Assembly (NCBI RefSeq): GCF_004124325.1
Contig: NZ_QBDT01000001.1
Span: forward strand, 2,356,001-2,420,000
Direction: 5' to 3'
Source: Streptomyces sp. L2
GTDB taxonomy: Bacteria; Actinomycetota; Actinomycetes; Streptomycetales; Streptomycetaceae
DNA: 64,000 bases
This document shows positions 8,674 through 17,846 of this stretch, in pieces. Under the pieces are notes generated by a model. It did no database searches and was not told the DNA's origin. It was given only the letters and a program-made list of their open reading frames with translations. Within the stretch, counting starts at the first letter, position 1. Each line of letters begins with the position of its first letter. The position numbers were made by a program, and so were the translations under genes.

Positions 8674-8677
8674 CGCG

Positions 8678-9958
8678 TCACTTGGCGTTGATGACCTTGT
8701 CGATCGCGGCGTCCGCGGTCTTCGCGGCGGCCTGGACCGACTGCTTGCCGGTGCCGATGTTCTGCAGCATGGTCTGCAGCACCTGGGCCTTCTCGACCTG
8801 GCCCCAGCCCGGCGCCATCGGGACGAACCAGTTGGACTCGGCGGCGGTGGCCGGCACGGCGGTGGCCGGGTCGCTCTTCAGGGTGGCGAGGTCCGTCTTG
8901 TTGTTCGGCAGGTTGCCCTTGGCGATCAGGCCCTTCTGGCCCTTGGCGCCGGTGAACGCGTTGATCCACTCGGCGGCGACGCCCTGCGCCTTGGACTTCA
9001 CCGGGATGGCGAGGTCGGAGCCGCCGAGGAACACCGGCATGTTCTTGCCGGACGGACCGGGCATCACGAAGTTCTCGAGGTCGTCCTTGAGCTTGCCGGT
9101 CTTGTCGTTCTTCGGGTCGGCCGCGGTCGCGCCCTCCCAGGCGGCACCGAAGATCAGGTCGGACTTGCCCTGGCCGTAGACGATGTAGCGGTCGGACTCG
9201 TCCTTGGTCTTGTCACCGTGCATGTACTTGTCGATGACGTTCTTGAACTCGGTCAGGCCCTTGATCGACTCGGGCGAGGAGAGGTTGCCCTTCCACTGGC
9301 CGCCGTCCTGCTTGGCGATGGAGCCGCCGGCGTCGTAGACGAAGGACATGGCCGCGTACCAGTCACGGGTGGGCTGGTACCAGGCGTTGAACTTGCTTCC
9401 CTCCTTCTTCTGCACCTTGTCGAGGTCGGCGGTCAGCTCGGCGTAGGTCTTCGGCGTCGACTTGATCCCGGCCGAGGCGGCGATGTCCTTGCGCCAGGTG
9501 GCGACGCGGCCACCGGCGTAGTACGGCACGCCGTAGGTCTTGCCGTCGTACGTCACCGAGGCCTTGAGGCCGTCCAGCCAGGCGGAGGAGTTGTCGAACT
9601 TGGCCGGGTCGACGGGGGCGAAGGCGCCCTTGACCATGTAGCCGAGCATCTCGGTGTTGCCCATCTCGACCACGTCGGGGGCCTTGTCCGTGGCGAGGAC
9701 GGCGTCCAGCTTGGTGTTCTTGTCCGGCCAGCCGTAGTACTCGTGCTTGATCTTGATGCCCGGGTGCGCCTTCTGGACGGCGGCGTCGGCGGCCTTCACC
9801 AGGTTCGGCCAGTTGTTCTGGGCGTCGACGGTGAGCCAGACGGTCAGCTCCTTGGCGTCCGTCCCCCCTGCCTTGCTGTCGTCGTTGTCACTGCCACACG
9901 CCGCGATGGAGACGACCATGCCCGCGATACCGATCGCGGCTATCAGCTTGCGCTTCAC
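8678..9958 (-). CDS. dasA: Chitobiose-binding lipoprotein DasA
   Basis: A 426-residue solute-binding protein of the family 1 (MalE-like) type. Residues 1-20 are a lipoprotein signal with Lys/Arg at 2-4, a hydrophobic core and an IAAC lipobox, so Cys21 becomes lipid-modified and anchors the protein outside the membrane. The body carries typical SBP features, including VVEMGNTEMLGYM and AWEGATAADP. It delivers GlcNAc dimers to DasBC. Two dre sites precede the gene, so the operon is under direct DasR control, and dasA diverges from dasR. The length and lipobox leave little doubt about the start. Confidence 0.95.
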   Translation of the reverse strand: MKRKLIAAIGIAGMVVSIAACGSDNDDSKAGGTDAKELTVWLTVDAQNNWPNLVKAADAAVQKAHPGIKIKHEYYGWPDKNTKLDAVLATDKAPDVVEMGNTEMLGYMVKGAFAPVDPAKFDNSSAWLDGLKASVTYDGKTYGVPYYAGGRVATWRKDIAASAGIKSTPKTYAELTADLDKVQKKEGSKFNAWYQPTRDWYAAMSFVYDAGGSIAKQDGGQWKGNLSSPESIKGLTEFKNVIDKYMHGDKTKDESDRYIVYGQGKSDLIFGAAWEGATAADPKNDKTGKLKDDLENFVMPGPSGKNMPVFLGGSDLAIPVKSKAQGVAAEWINAFTGAKGQKGLIAKGNLPNNKTDLATLKSDPATAVPATAAESNWFVPMAPGWGQVEKAQVLQTMLQNIGTGKQSVQAAAKTADAAIDKVINAK

Positions 9959-10050
9959 GCCACCCTCCTCAGGGATGCCTCAAACCCCCCAGGCTCCCTG
10001 CGGTGACCGTTGAAGGTGCGTACCGCCCACGGGGCCGGGACCTGGACCAA

Positions 10051-10062
10051 TGGTGTAGACCA
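10051..10062. promoter_or_regulatory. dre operator 1 for dasA
   Basis: TGGTGTAGACCA differs from the DasR palindrome TGGTCTAGACCA at one base. It lies about 93 bases upstream of the dasA start. Confidence 0.87.
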
Positions 10063-10074
10063 GTAGGGGGAGCT

Positions 10075-10086
10075 TGGCCCAGACCA
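10075..10086. promoter_or_regulatory. dre operator 2 for dasA
   Basis: TGGCCCAGACCA, flanked to TTGGCCCAGACCAA, is a weaker match to the DasR consensus. Its centre is 24 bases from operator 1, which would allow two dimers near the same face of the helix. Confidence 0.8.
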
Positions 10087-10130
10087 ATAGGCCTGTCAAG
10101 GGTGTTCAACAGGGCTCCGGGCGTCCGTGA

Positions 10131-11132
<1,002 letters not shown>

Positions 11133-11355
11133 GGTCCGGCGGGGAACCCCTGGAACGGCATCGGCGGGCGACCGCGCATCCGCTGTCAACCGAATCCGGC
11201 AGTACGGCAACTCATGAGGGACGGAACCATCCGCCCCGGTCATCGTGAAGCCGCCTGCCGGATTCGCTGTTTCCACGGGCCTTCCCCGGGGCGGAAACCG
11301 TCGCTTACATTGCCTGCGCATTACACCTGATCGGCAAAGGGGACGGAGCGGCCGC

Positions 11356-11619
11356 ATGCCGGAGTCAAGTGAAGTGAAACCAGCGGTGGTCACGCCGGTG
11401 CGCGTGATCATCGCCCTGTGCCTGTGCGCACCGTTCGTGGCGATGATGTGGGTCGGCTCGTACGCCAAGAGCGACCCGGCGTTCATCGGTATCCCGTTCT
11501 TCTACTGGTACCAGATGCTGTGGGTGATCATCGCGACCGCCCTGACCATGCTGGCCTACCAGCTGTGGCAGCGTGACCAGCGCGCCCGCACCTCGCGGAA
11601 GGGCGGTGCGGCGGAATGA
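11356..11619 (+). CDS. DUF3311 small membrane subunit
   Basis: An 87-residue protein with two transmembrane helices (about 17-35 and 48-66) and a short Arg-rich cytoplasmic tail. Its last four bases overlap the start of the following symporter (ATGA), so the two are translated together. DUF3311 proteins are regularly paired with large sodium:solute symporters and may be an accessory subunit, though that role is inferred from gene pairing. ATG 11356 is preceded by a purine-rich AGGGGACGGAG. Confidence 0.85.
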   Translation: MPESSEVKPAVVTPVRVIIALCLCAPFVAMMWVGSYAKSDPAFIGIPFFYWYQMLWVIIATALTMLAYQLWQRDQRARTSRKGGAAE

Positions 11620-13226
11620 AGACCGGGGTCAACGGCGTCGCTCTCGGCGTCTTCATCTTCTTCTTCGTGGCCGTCACCGTCATGGGCTTCCTGGCCGCCC
11701 GCTGGCGCAAGGCCGACAACGAGCACTCCCTGGACGAATGGGGCCTGGGCGGACGGTCGTTCGGCACCTGGGTCACCTGGTTCCTGCTCGGCGGCGACCT
11801 CTACACGGCGTACACCTTCGTCGCCGTACCGGCCGCCATCTACGCGGCGGGCGCGGCCGGCTTCTTCGCGGTGCCGTACACGATCCTGGTGTACCCGCTG
11901 ATCTTCACCTTCCTGCCCCGGCTGTGGTCGGTCTCGCACCGGCACGGCTACGTGACCACCTCGGACTTCGTGCGCGGCCGGTTCGGCTCCAAGAGCCTGT
12001 CGCTGGCGGTCGCCGTCACCGGCATCCTCGCCACCATGCCGTACATCGCCCTCCAACTCGTCGGCATCCAGGCCGTGCTGGACGTCATGGGCGTCGGCGG
12101 CGGGGCGCACGCCAACGGGTTCGTGAAGGACCTGCCGCTGCTCATCGCGTTCGCGGTGCTGGCCGCGTACACCTACTCCTCCGGGCTGCGCGCCCCCGCG
12201 CTCATCGCGTTCGTCAAGGACGCGCTGATCTACATCGTCATCGCGGTGGCCATCATCTACATCCCCATCAAGCTGGGCGGGTTCGACGACATCTTCGCCG
12301 CGGCGAACCACAAGTTCACGACGACGGGCGCGGGCGGTCTCGTGCCGGGCGCGGACAAGCAGTGGACGTACGCCACGCTGGCGGTCGGCTCCGCGCTGGC
12401 CCTGTTCATGTACCCGCACTCGATCACCGCGACGCTGTCCTCGCGCAGCCGCGAGGTGATCCGGCGCAACACCACGATCCTGCCCCTGTACTCGCTGATG
12501 CTGGGCCTGCTGGCCCTGCTGGGCTTCATGGCGATCGCGGCCGGGGTGAAGGTGACCAACGGGCAGCTGGCGATCCCGCAGCTGTTCGAGAACATGTTCC
12601 CGGACTGGTTCGCGGGCGTGGCCTTCGCGGCGATCGGCATCGGCGCGCTGGTGCCGGCGGCCATCATGTCCATCGCGGCCGCGAACCTGTTCACCCGCAA
12701 CATCTACAAGGACTTCATCAAGCCGGACGCCACGCCCAGGCAGGAGGCCCAGGTCTCCAAGATCGTGTCGCTGCTGGTGAAGCTGGGCGCGCTGGTCTTC
12801 GTCCTCACCATGGACAAGACGGTCGCCATCAACTTCCAGCTGCTGGGCGGCATCTGGATCCTGCAGACCTTCCCGGCCCTGGTCGGCGGCCTGTTCACCC
12901 GCTGGTTCCACCGCTGGGCGCTGCTGGCCGGCTGGGCGGTCGGCATGGTCTACGGCACGGTCGCCGCGTACGGGGTCGCCTCGCCGACACAGGCGCACTT
13001 CGGCGGCTCCGCGGCGAAGATTCCGGGTATCGGAGAGATGGGGTACATCGCCCTCACCGCGTTCGTCCTCAACGTCGCCGTCACGGTGATCCTCACCTTC
13101 GTCCTGAGGGCCGTGAACGCCCCGGCGGGCATCGACGAGACCACCCCCGACGACTACACGGCCGACGCGGGCGACGCCGGAGTCCAGGTAGAACTCCCCC
13201 CGGCCACGGCGGGTGCCGGTCACTGA
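11616..13226 (+). CDS. Sodium:solute symporter family permease (MctP-like)
   Basis: A 536-residue polytopic membrane protein of the SSS family with about 13 hydrophobic helices. It begins with the typical DEWGLGGRSFG segment after helix 1 and includes the TTSDFVRGRFGSKSL and YTYSSGLRAPALIAFVKD blocks characteristic of the monocarboxylate uptake permease subgroup. The predicted function is Na+-coupled import of a small carboxylate; the substrate cannot be read. It forms a coupled pair with the DUF3311 gene. The C-terminal 40 residues are acidic and hydrophilic. Confidence 0.88.
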   Translation: MKTGVNGVALGVFIFFFVAVTVMGFLAARWRKADNEHSLDEWGLGGRSFGTWVTWFLLGGDLYTAYTFVAVPAAIYAAGAAGFFAVPYTILVYPLIFTFLPRLWSVSHRHGYVTTSDFVRGRFGSKSLSLAVAVTGILATMPYIALQLVGIQAVLDVMGVGGGAHANGFVKDLPLLIAFAVLAAYTYSSGLRAPALIAFVKDALIYIVIAVAIIYIPIKLGGFDDIFAAANHKFTTTGAGGLVPGADKQWTYATLAVGSALALFMYPHSITATLSSRSREVIRRNTTILPLYSLMLGLLALLGFMAIAAGVKVTNGQLAIPQLFENMFPDWFAGVAFAAIGIGALVPAAIMSIAAANLFTRNIYKDFIKPDATPRQEAQVSKIVSLLVKLGALVFVLTMDKTVAINFQLLGGIWILQTFPALVGGLFTRWFHRWALLAGWAVGMVYGTVAAYGVASPTQAHFGGSAAKIPGIGEMGYIALTAFVLNVAVTVILTFVLRAVNAPAGIDETTPDDYTADAGDAGVQVELPPATAGAGH

Positions 13227-13258
13227 CGGCCCCTTCTTGAGCAGCGCCCACGCGAACG

Positions 13259-13318
13259 CGCCCCAAGGGGCGCGGGGCCGTATCAATGTGCGGCTCCGCC
13301 GCGTGGGCGCGACCAGCC
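13259..13318 (+). repeat. Dispersed intergenic repeat, copy A
   Basis: About 60 bases strongly similar to 22270-22330. Both contain GTGCGGCTCCGCCGCGTGGG followed by CGCGACCA, preceded by a GCGCCCC...GGGGCGC palindrome. It lies between the symporter stop and the GNAT gene and may double as a terminator for the symporter operon. Confidence 0.75.
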
Positions 13319-13388
13319 CAGAACGACCCGCAGCGGGCCGCCGAAACGCACCAGCGACGGCGGCCCACTGTCGTACACACTGACCGGC

Positions 13389-13895
13389 ATGGACATACAG
13401 ATCCGCCCCGCCGATCCAACCGAATACGCAGCTCTCGGAGAGATCACCGGCCGCGCCTACCTGGACGACGGCCTCCTCGACTACGGCGAGAGCGACCCGT
13501 ACCTGCCGGTGCTCAAGGACGTGGCGGCCCGCGCGGCCCACGCCGAGGTCCTCGTCGCCGTCGCCGGCGACCACCTCCTCGGCGGCATCGCCTTCGTCCC
13601 GTCCGGAGGACCCGTCGCCGACATCGCGCGCCCCGGCGAGGCCGAGATCAGGGCGCTCGCCGTCGCCGCCGAGGCGCGCGGCCGGGGCGCCGGCGAGGCG
13701 CTGGTGCGTGCCTGCCTGGACCGGGCGAGGGCCATCCCCGGCTGCACGGCCGTCGTGCTGTCGACCCAGCGGGCCATGCACACCGCGCACCGCATCTACG
13801 AACGTCTGGGCTTCGTACGCACACCCGAGCGGGACTGGAATCCCGTGCCGCACCTGGACGACTTCACGCTCCTCACCTACAAGTTGACGCTATGA
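13389..13895 (+). CDS. GNAT-family N-acetyltransferase
   Basis: A 168-residue protein with the complete GNAT fold: strand IQIRPADPTEYAALGEI at the N-terminus, central EIRALAVAAEARGRGAGEAL in which RGRGAG is the acetyl-CoA pyrophosphate loop (about residues 97-102), and the terminal YERLGFVRTPERDW motif. It probably acetylates a small molecule or protein amine; the substrate is unknown. Its stop lies just before the nrd control region, with the NrdR boxes beginning 11 bases later. Confidence 0.88.
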   Translation: MDIQIRPADPTEYAALGEITGRAYLDDGLLDYGESDPYLPVLKDVAARAAHAEVLVAVAGDHLLGGIAFVPSGGPVADIARPGEAEIRALAVAAEARGRGAGEALVRACLDRARAIPGCTAVVLSTQRAMHTAHRIYERLGFVRTPERDWNPVPHLDDFTLLTYKLTL

Positions 13896-13905
13896 AGCCG
13901 GTGCA

Positions 13906-13921
13906 ACACAACATCTGGGGG
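13906..13921. promoter_or_regulatory. NrdR box 1 of the nrdABS promoter
   Basis: ACACAACATCTGGGGG closely resembles the 16-base NrdR consensus (ACACWATATATWGTGT type). Its centre is 31 bases upstream of the second box. Confidence 0.78.
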
Positions 13922-13936
13922 TGACACCACAGCCCG

Positions 13937-13952
13937 GCACAAGATGTATGCT
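13937..13952. promoter_or_regulatory. NrdR box 2 of the nrdABS promoter
   Basis: GCACAAGATGTATGCT matches the NrdR consensus. It overlaps a candidate -10 (ATGTAT at 13944-13949) paired with GTGACA at 13921-13926, so a bound ATP-cone repressor would block polymerase. Confidence 0.75.
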
Positions 13953-13959
13953 CATGCTC

Positions 13960-14077
13960 GCTGTCGCCGCAGGGGAATCCGGTGCGAATCCGGAACTGTC
14001 CCGCAACGGTGTACTTGTGCGTGTCTGTTCCGTAGGAAGGCCGCGCGCAGGAGTCAGTCCGAGGACCTGCCGACAGC
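13960..14077 (+). ncRNA. Cobalamin (B12) riboswitch of nrdABS
   Basis: The conserved core is explicit: GGGAATCCGGTGCGAATCCG, followed by the ACTGTCCCGCAACGGTG segment, and the B12 box AGTCAGTCCGAGGACCTGCC. The closing P1 helix pairs GCTGTCG (13960-13966) with CGACAGC (14071-14077). The expression platform lies between 14078 and the nrdA GTG at 14213. Adenosylcobalamin binding is expected to shut off the class Ia reductase when the B12-dependent class II enzyme can work, as reported in S. coelicolor. Confidence 0.95.
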
Positions 14078-14212
14078 GCGCCCGGTCCGTCCGGTCCGGG
14101 TGTCCAGAGTCGTCCGGGCCTCGTGGAGTGGGCCGGCGGACGCGGCGCCGTGCGCGCTCGCGCTGCCCCTTGCCCTCCGCAAAGCCCCGTGCCGAGCGAG
14201 GGAGAGCCCCAC

Positions 14213-16564
14213 GTGACCATCGCGCCAGCCGACCCGGCTTCAGTCACCGAACTGAAGACCGACGGTCCCGGTGCCGCGCTGCTGCGGACCCTGACCGAGC
14301 TGACCGCCGACCTCCCCGACGCCGACCCCGGCCGGGTCGCCGCCGCCGCGCTGCGCGGCCGGTCGGCGCACGCGGACGAGGCGGAGTTGCGGGAGCTGGC
14401 CACGGAGGCCGCCGCCGGCCTCATCTCCGAGGACCCCGCCTACTCGAAGCTGGCGGCCAGGCTGCTGACCCTCGCGATCCGCGCCGAGGCCGCCTCGCAG
14501 GGCGTGACCTCCTTCACCGGGTCCGTGGCCGTCGGTCACCGCGAGGGGCTCATCGCCGACCGCACCGCCGAGTTCGTGCGGCTGCACGCCCAGCGGCTGG
14601 ACGCGCTGGCCGACCCGGCCGCCGACGACCGGTTCGGCTACTTCGGCCTGCGCACCCTGCACAGCCGCTACCTGCTCCGGCACCCGATCACCCGGCGCGT
14701 CATCGAGACGCCCCAGCACTTCATGCTGCGCGTGGCGAGCGGGCTGGCCGAGGACGACACGGCCCGGTCGGTGGACGAGGTCGCCGCGCTCTACGGCCTC
14801 ATGAGCCGCCTCGACTACCTGCCCTCCTCCCCCACTCTGTTCAACTCCGGCACCCGGCACCCCCAGATGTCGTCGTGCTACCTCCTCGACTCCCCGCTGG
14901 ACGAACTGGACTCCATCTACGACCGCTACCACCAGGTCGCCCGCCTCTCCAAGCACGCCGGCGGCATCGGGCTGTCGTACTCCCGGATCCGTTCGCGGGG
15001 TTCGCTGATCCGGGGCACCAACGGGCACTCCAACGGGATCGTGCCGTTCCTGAAGACCCTCGACGCCTCCGTGGCCGCGGTGAACCAGGGCGGCCGGCGC
15101 AAGGGCGCGGCGGCGGTATACCTGGAGACCTGGCACTCCGACATCGAGGAGTTCCTGGAGCTGCGGGACAACACCGGTGAGGACGCCCGCCGTACGCACA
15201 ACCTGAACCTCGCGCACTGGGTGCCGGACGAGTTCATGCGCCGGGTGGACGCCGACGGGCCCTGGTCGCTGTTCTCCCCGGCGGACGTTCCGGAGCTGGT
15301 CGACCTGTGGGGTGCGGAGTTCGACGCGGCCTACCGCGCGGCCGAGGCGAAGGGGCTCGCGAAGAAGACCATGCCGGCCCGTGAGCTGTACGGCCGCATG
15401 ATGCGGACGCTCGCGCAGACCGGCAACGGCTGGATGACGTTCAAGGACGCCGCCAACCGCACCGCCAACCAGACGGCCGAGCCGGGCCACGTCATCCACT
15501 CCTCCAACCTGTGCACGGAGATCCTGGAGGTCACCGACGACGGGGAGACGGCGGTCTGCAACCTGGGTTCGGTGAACCTGGGCGCGTTCGTGGCCGGCGG
15601 GGACATCGACTGGGCGCGGCTGGACGAGACGGTCCGCACGGCCGTCACCTTCCTCGACCGGGTCGTCGACATCAACTTCTACCCGACCGAGCAGGCGGGC
15701 CGCTCGAACGCGCGCTGGCGTCCGGTCGGCCTCGGCGCGATGGGCCTCCAGGACGTCTTCTTCAAGCTGCGTCTGCCCTTCGACTCCCCCGAGGCGCGGG
15801 CGCTGTCCACCCGGATCGCGGAGCGGATCATGCTCGCCGCGTACGAGGCGTCCGCCGACCTCGCCGAGCGCAACGGCCCGCTCCCGGCCTGGGACAGGAC
15901 CCGTACCGCCCGCGGGGTCCTGCACCCCGACCACTACGACACCGAGCGGACCTGGCCGGAGCGCTGGGCGGCGCTGCGCGAGCGGATCGCGCGGGTCGGT
16001 CTGCGCAACTCGCTGCTCCTCGCGATCGCGCCCACCGCGACGATCGCCTCCATCGCGGGCGTGTACGAGTGCATCGAGCCGCAGGTGTCCAACCTGTTCA
16101 AACGCGAGACGCTGTCGGGTGAGTTCCTGCAGGTCAACTCCTACCTGGTGCGGGACCTGAAGGACCTCGGCGTCTGGGACGCCCGCACCCGGGAGGCGCT
16201 GCGCGAGGCGAACGGCTCGGTGCAGGACTTCGCGTGGATCCCCGAGGACGTGCGGCGGCTGTACCGCACGGCGTGGGAGATCCCGCAGCGCGGCCTGATC
16301 GACATGGCCGCGGCCCGCACCCCGTATCTGGACCAGGCGCAGTCCCTGAACCTGTTCCTTCAGACGCCGACGATCGGCAAGCTCTCCTCGATGTACGCGT
16401 ACGCCTGGAAACAGGGCCTGAAGACGACGTACTACCTGCGTTCCCGCCCGGCGACGCGCATCGCCCGGGCCGCGCGGGCGACCGTGCCCGTGCAGCAGGC
16501 CGCCGACCCCGAGGCGGTCGCCTGTTCCCTGGAAAACCCCGAGTCCTGCGAGGCCTGCCAGTAA
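14213..16564 (+). CDS. nrdA: Class Ia ribonucleoside-diphosphate reductase, alpha subunit
   Basis: A 783-residue large subunit that reduces ribonucleoside diphosphates to deoxy forms for DNA synthesis. Recognisable motifs include PSSPTLFNSGTRHPQMSSCYLL (about 207-228, quoted here as PSSPTLFNSGTRHP), the active-site segment SSNLCTEI, the AVCNLGSVNLG stretch with the catalytic cysteine, and PTATIASIAGVYECIEPQ near 600-620. The C-terminus ends ESCEACQ, providing the redox cysteine pair for thioredoxin or glutaredoxin. I chose GTG 14213 because it has GGGAG upstream; the longer frame would run into the riboswitch platform. The stop and the nrdB ATG overlap by one base. Confidence 0.94.
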   Translation: MTIAPADPASVTELKTDGPGAALLRTLTELTADLPDADPGRVAAAALRGRSAHADEAELRELATEAAAGLISEDPAYSKLAARLLTLAIRAEAASQGVTSFTGSVAVGHREGLIADRTAEFVRLHAQRLDALADPAADDRFGYFGLRTLHSRYLLRHPITRRVIETPQHFMLRVASGLAEDDTARSVDEVAALYGLMSRLDYLPSSPTLFNSGTRHPQMSSCYLLDSPLDELDSIYDRYHQVARLSKHAGGIGLSYSRIRSRGSLIRGTNGHSNGIVPFLKTLDASVAAVNQGGRRKGAAAVYLETWHSDIEEFLELRDNTGEDARRTHNLNLAHWVPDEFMRRVDADGPWSLFSPADVPELVDLWGAEFDAAYRAAEAKGLAKKTMPARELYGRMMRTLAQTGNGWMTFKDAANRTANQTAEPGHVIHSSNLCTEILEVTDDGETAVCNLGSVNLGAFVAGGDIDWARLDETVRTAVTFLDRVVDINFYPTEQAGRSNARWRPVGLGAMGLQDVFFKLRLPFDSPEARALSTRIAERIMLAAYEASADLAERNGPLPAWDRTRTARGVLHPDHYDTERTWPERWAALRERIARVGLRNSLLLAIAPTATIASIAGVYECIEPQVSNLFKRETLSGEFLQVNSYLVRDLKDLGVWDARTREALREANGSVQDFAWIPEDVRRLYRTAWEIPQRGLIDMAAARTPYLDQAQSLNLFLQTPTIGKLSSMYAYAWKQGLKTTYYLRSRPATRIARAARATVPVQQAADPEAVACSLENPESCEACQ

Positions 16565-17577
16565 TGACTTCCCGCAACACGAACCTGCTCGACCCGGGCT
16601 TCGAGCTGACGCTGCGCCCCATGCGCTACCCGGACTTCTACGAGCGCTACCGGGACGCCATCAAGAACACCTGGCACGTGGAGGAGGTCGACCTCCACTC
16701 GGACGTGGCCGACCTGGCGAAGATGACGCCCGCCGAACAGCATCTGATCGGCCGTCTGGTGGCGTTCTTCGCGACGGGCGACTCGATCGTCGCGAACAAC
16801 CTCGTGCTGACCCTGTACAAGCACATCAACTCCCCCGAGGCGCGGCTCTACCTCTCCCGCCAGCTCTTCGAGGAGGCCGTGCACGTCCAGTTCTATCTGA
16901 CGCTGCTCGACACGTACCTCCCCGACCCGGAGGACCGGGCCGCCGCGTTCGCGGCCGTGGAGAACATCCCGTCCATCCGCGAGAAGGCGGAGTTCTGCTT
17001 CACGTGGATGGACTCGGTCGAGAAGATCGACCGCCTGGAGTCGAAGGCGGACCGCCGCCGCTTCCTGCTCAACCTCATCTGCTTCGCCGCGTGCATCGAG
17101 GGCCTGTTCTTCTACGGCGCCTTCGCGTACGTCTACTGGTTCCGCAGCCGGGGTCTGCTGCACGGCCTCGCCACGGGCACCAACTGGGTGTTCCGCGACG
17201 AGACCATGCACATGAGCTTCGCCTTCGACGTGGTCGACACGGTCCGCAAGGAGGAGCCTGACCTGTTCGACGACCGGCTCCAGCAGCAGGTCACCGACAT
17301 GCTCCGGGAAGCCGTCGAGGCGGAGCTGCAGTTCGCCCGCGACCTGTGCGGCGACGGCCTGCCCGGCATGAACACCGACTCGATGCGCCAGTACCTGGAG
17401 TGCGTCGCCGACCAGCGCCTCACCCGCCTCGGCTTCCCCCCGGTGTACGGCTCGGAGAACCCCTTCTCCTTCATGGAGCTGCAGGGCGTTCAAGAACTGA
17501 CCAACTTCTTCGAACGCCGCCCCTCCGCGTACCAGGTGGCGGTCGAGGGGACGGTCGACCTGGACGAGGACTTCTGA
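16564..17577 (+). CDS. nrdB: Class Ia ribonucleoside-diphosphate reductase, beta subunit
   Basis: A 337-residue small subunit that houses the di-iron (or Mn) centre and tyrosyl radical. Metal ligands are seen in the sequence order expected for the family: EVDLHSDVADL with the first acidic ligand, QLFEEAVHVQFY (Glu and His), the FYGAFAYVYW helix and ETMHMSFAFDVVD (Glu and His). The C-terminal tail (ending GTVDLDEDF) is the usual peptide that docks into NrdA. It overlaps nrdA by one base (TAATG), so production of the two subunits is coupled. Confidence 0.94.
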   Translation: MTSRNTNLLDPGFELTLRPMRYPDFYERYRDAIKNTWHVEEVDLHSDVADLAKMTPAEQHLIGRLVAFFATGDSIVANNLVLTLYKHINSPEARLYLSRQLFEEAVHVQFYLTLLDTYLPDPEDRAAAFAAVENIPSIREKAEFCFTWMDSVEKIDRLESKADRRRFLLNLICFAACIEGLFFYGAFAYVYWFRSRGLLHGLATGTNWVFRDETMHMSFAFDVVDTVRKEEPDLFDDRLQQQVTDMLREAVEAELQFARDLCGDGLPGMNTDSMRQYLECVADQRLTRLGFPPVYGSENPFSFMELQGVQELTNFFERRPSAYQVAVEGTVDLDEDF

Positions 17578-17753
17578 GCCTTCTGCTGCTCAGGGTGCCG
17601 GGGCTCGCCGCCGTGCCTCTCCTGTGCCTCCCTCAGTTCGCGGTCGATGCGCTTCTCGTGCAGGAGGCCGAGGAAGGAGGGGAGGGCGATGAAGGCCAGG
17701 AGGGCGAAGGTGGCGAGCATTCCGACGAGGGCCTGGATCTGGTTTCCGTTCAT
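17490..17753 (-). CDS. Putative small single-span membrane protein antisense to the nrdB end
   Basis: An 87-codon frame with a convincing N-terminus: a hydrophobic helix (about residues 7-29) followed by an amphipathic charged segment HEKRIDRELREAQERHGG, as in many small Streptomyces membrane proteins. The C-terminal third is complementary to nrdB codons and looks unconstrained (Ser/Lys-rich), so the true protein may be shorter or diverged. No strong ribosome binding site is seen. It is the only candidate between nrdB and nrdS. Its reality is uncertain. Confidence 0.4.
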   Translation of the reverse strand: MNGNQIQALVGMLATFALLAFIALPSFLGLLHEKRIDRELREAQERHGGEPRHPEQQKAQKSSSRSTVPSTATWYAEGRRSKKLVSS

Positions 17754-17846
17754 GGACACCACTGTCGTGCGGGACGCCTCCGACGGGGAGTGGCAGGACT
17801 GCCGTACACCATCGAATAACTGCCAGCAGTGGGGCACACTGGGGGC

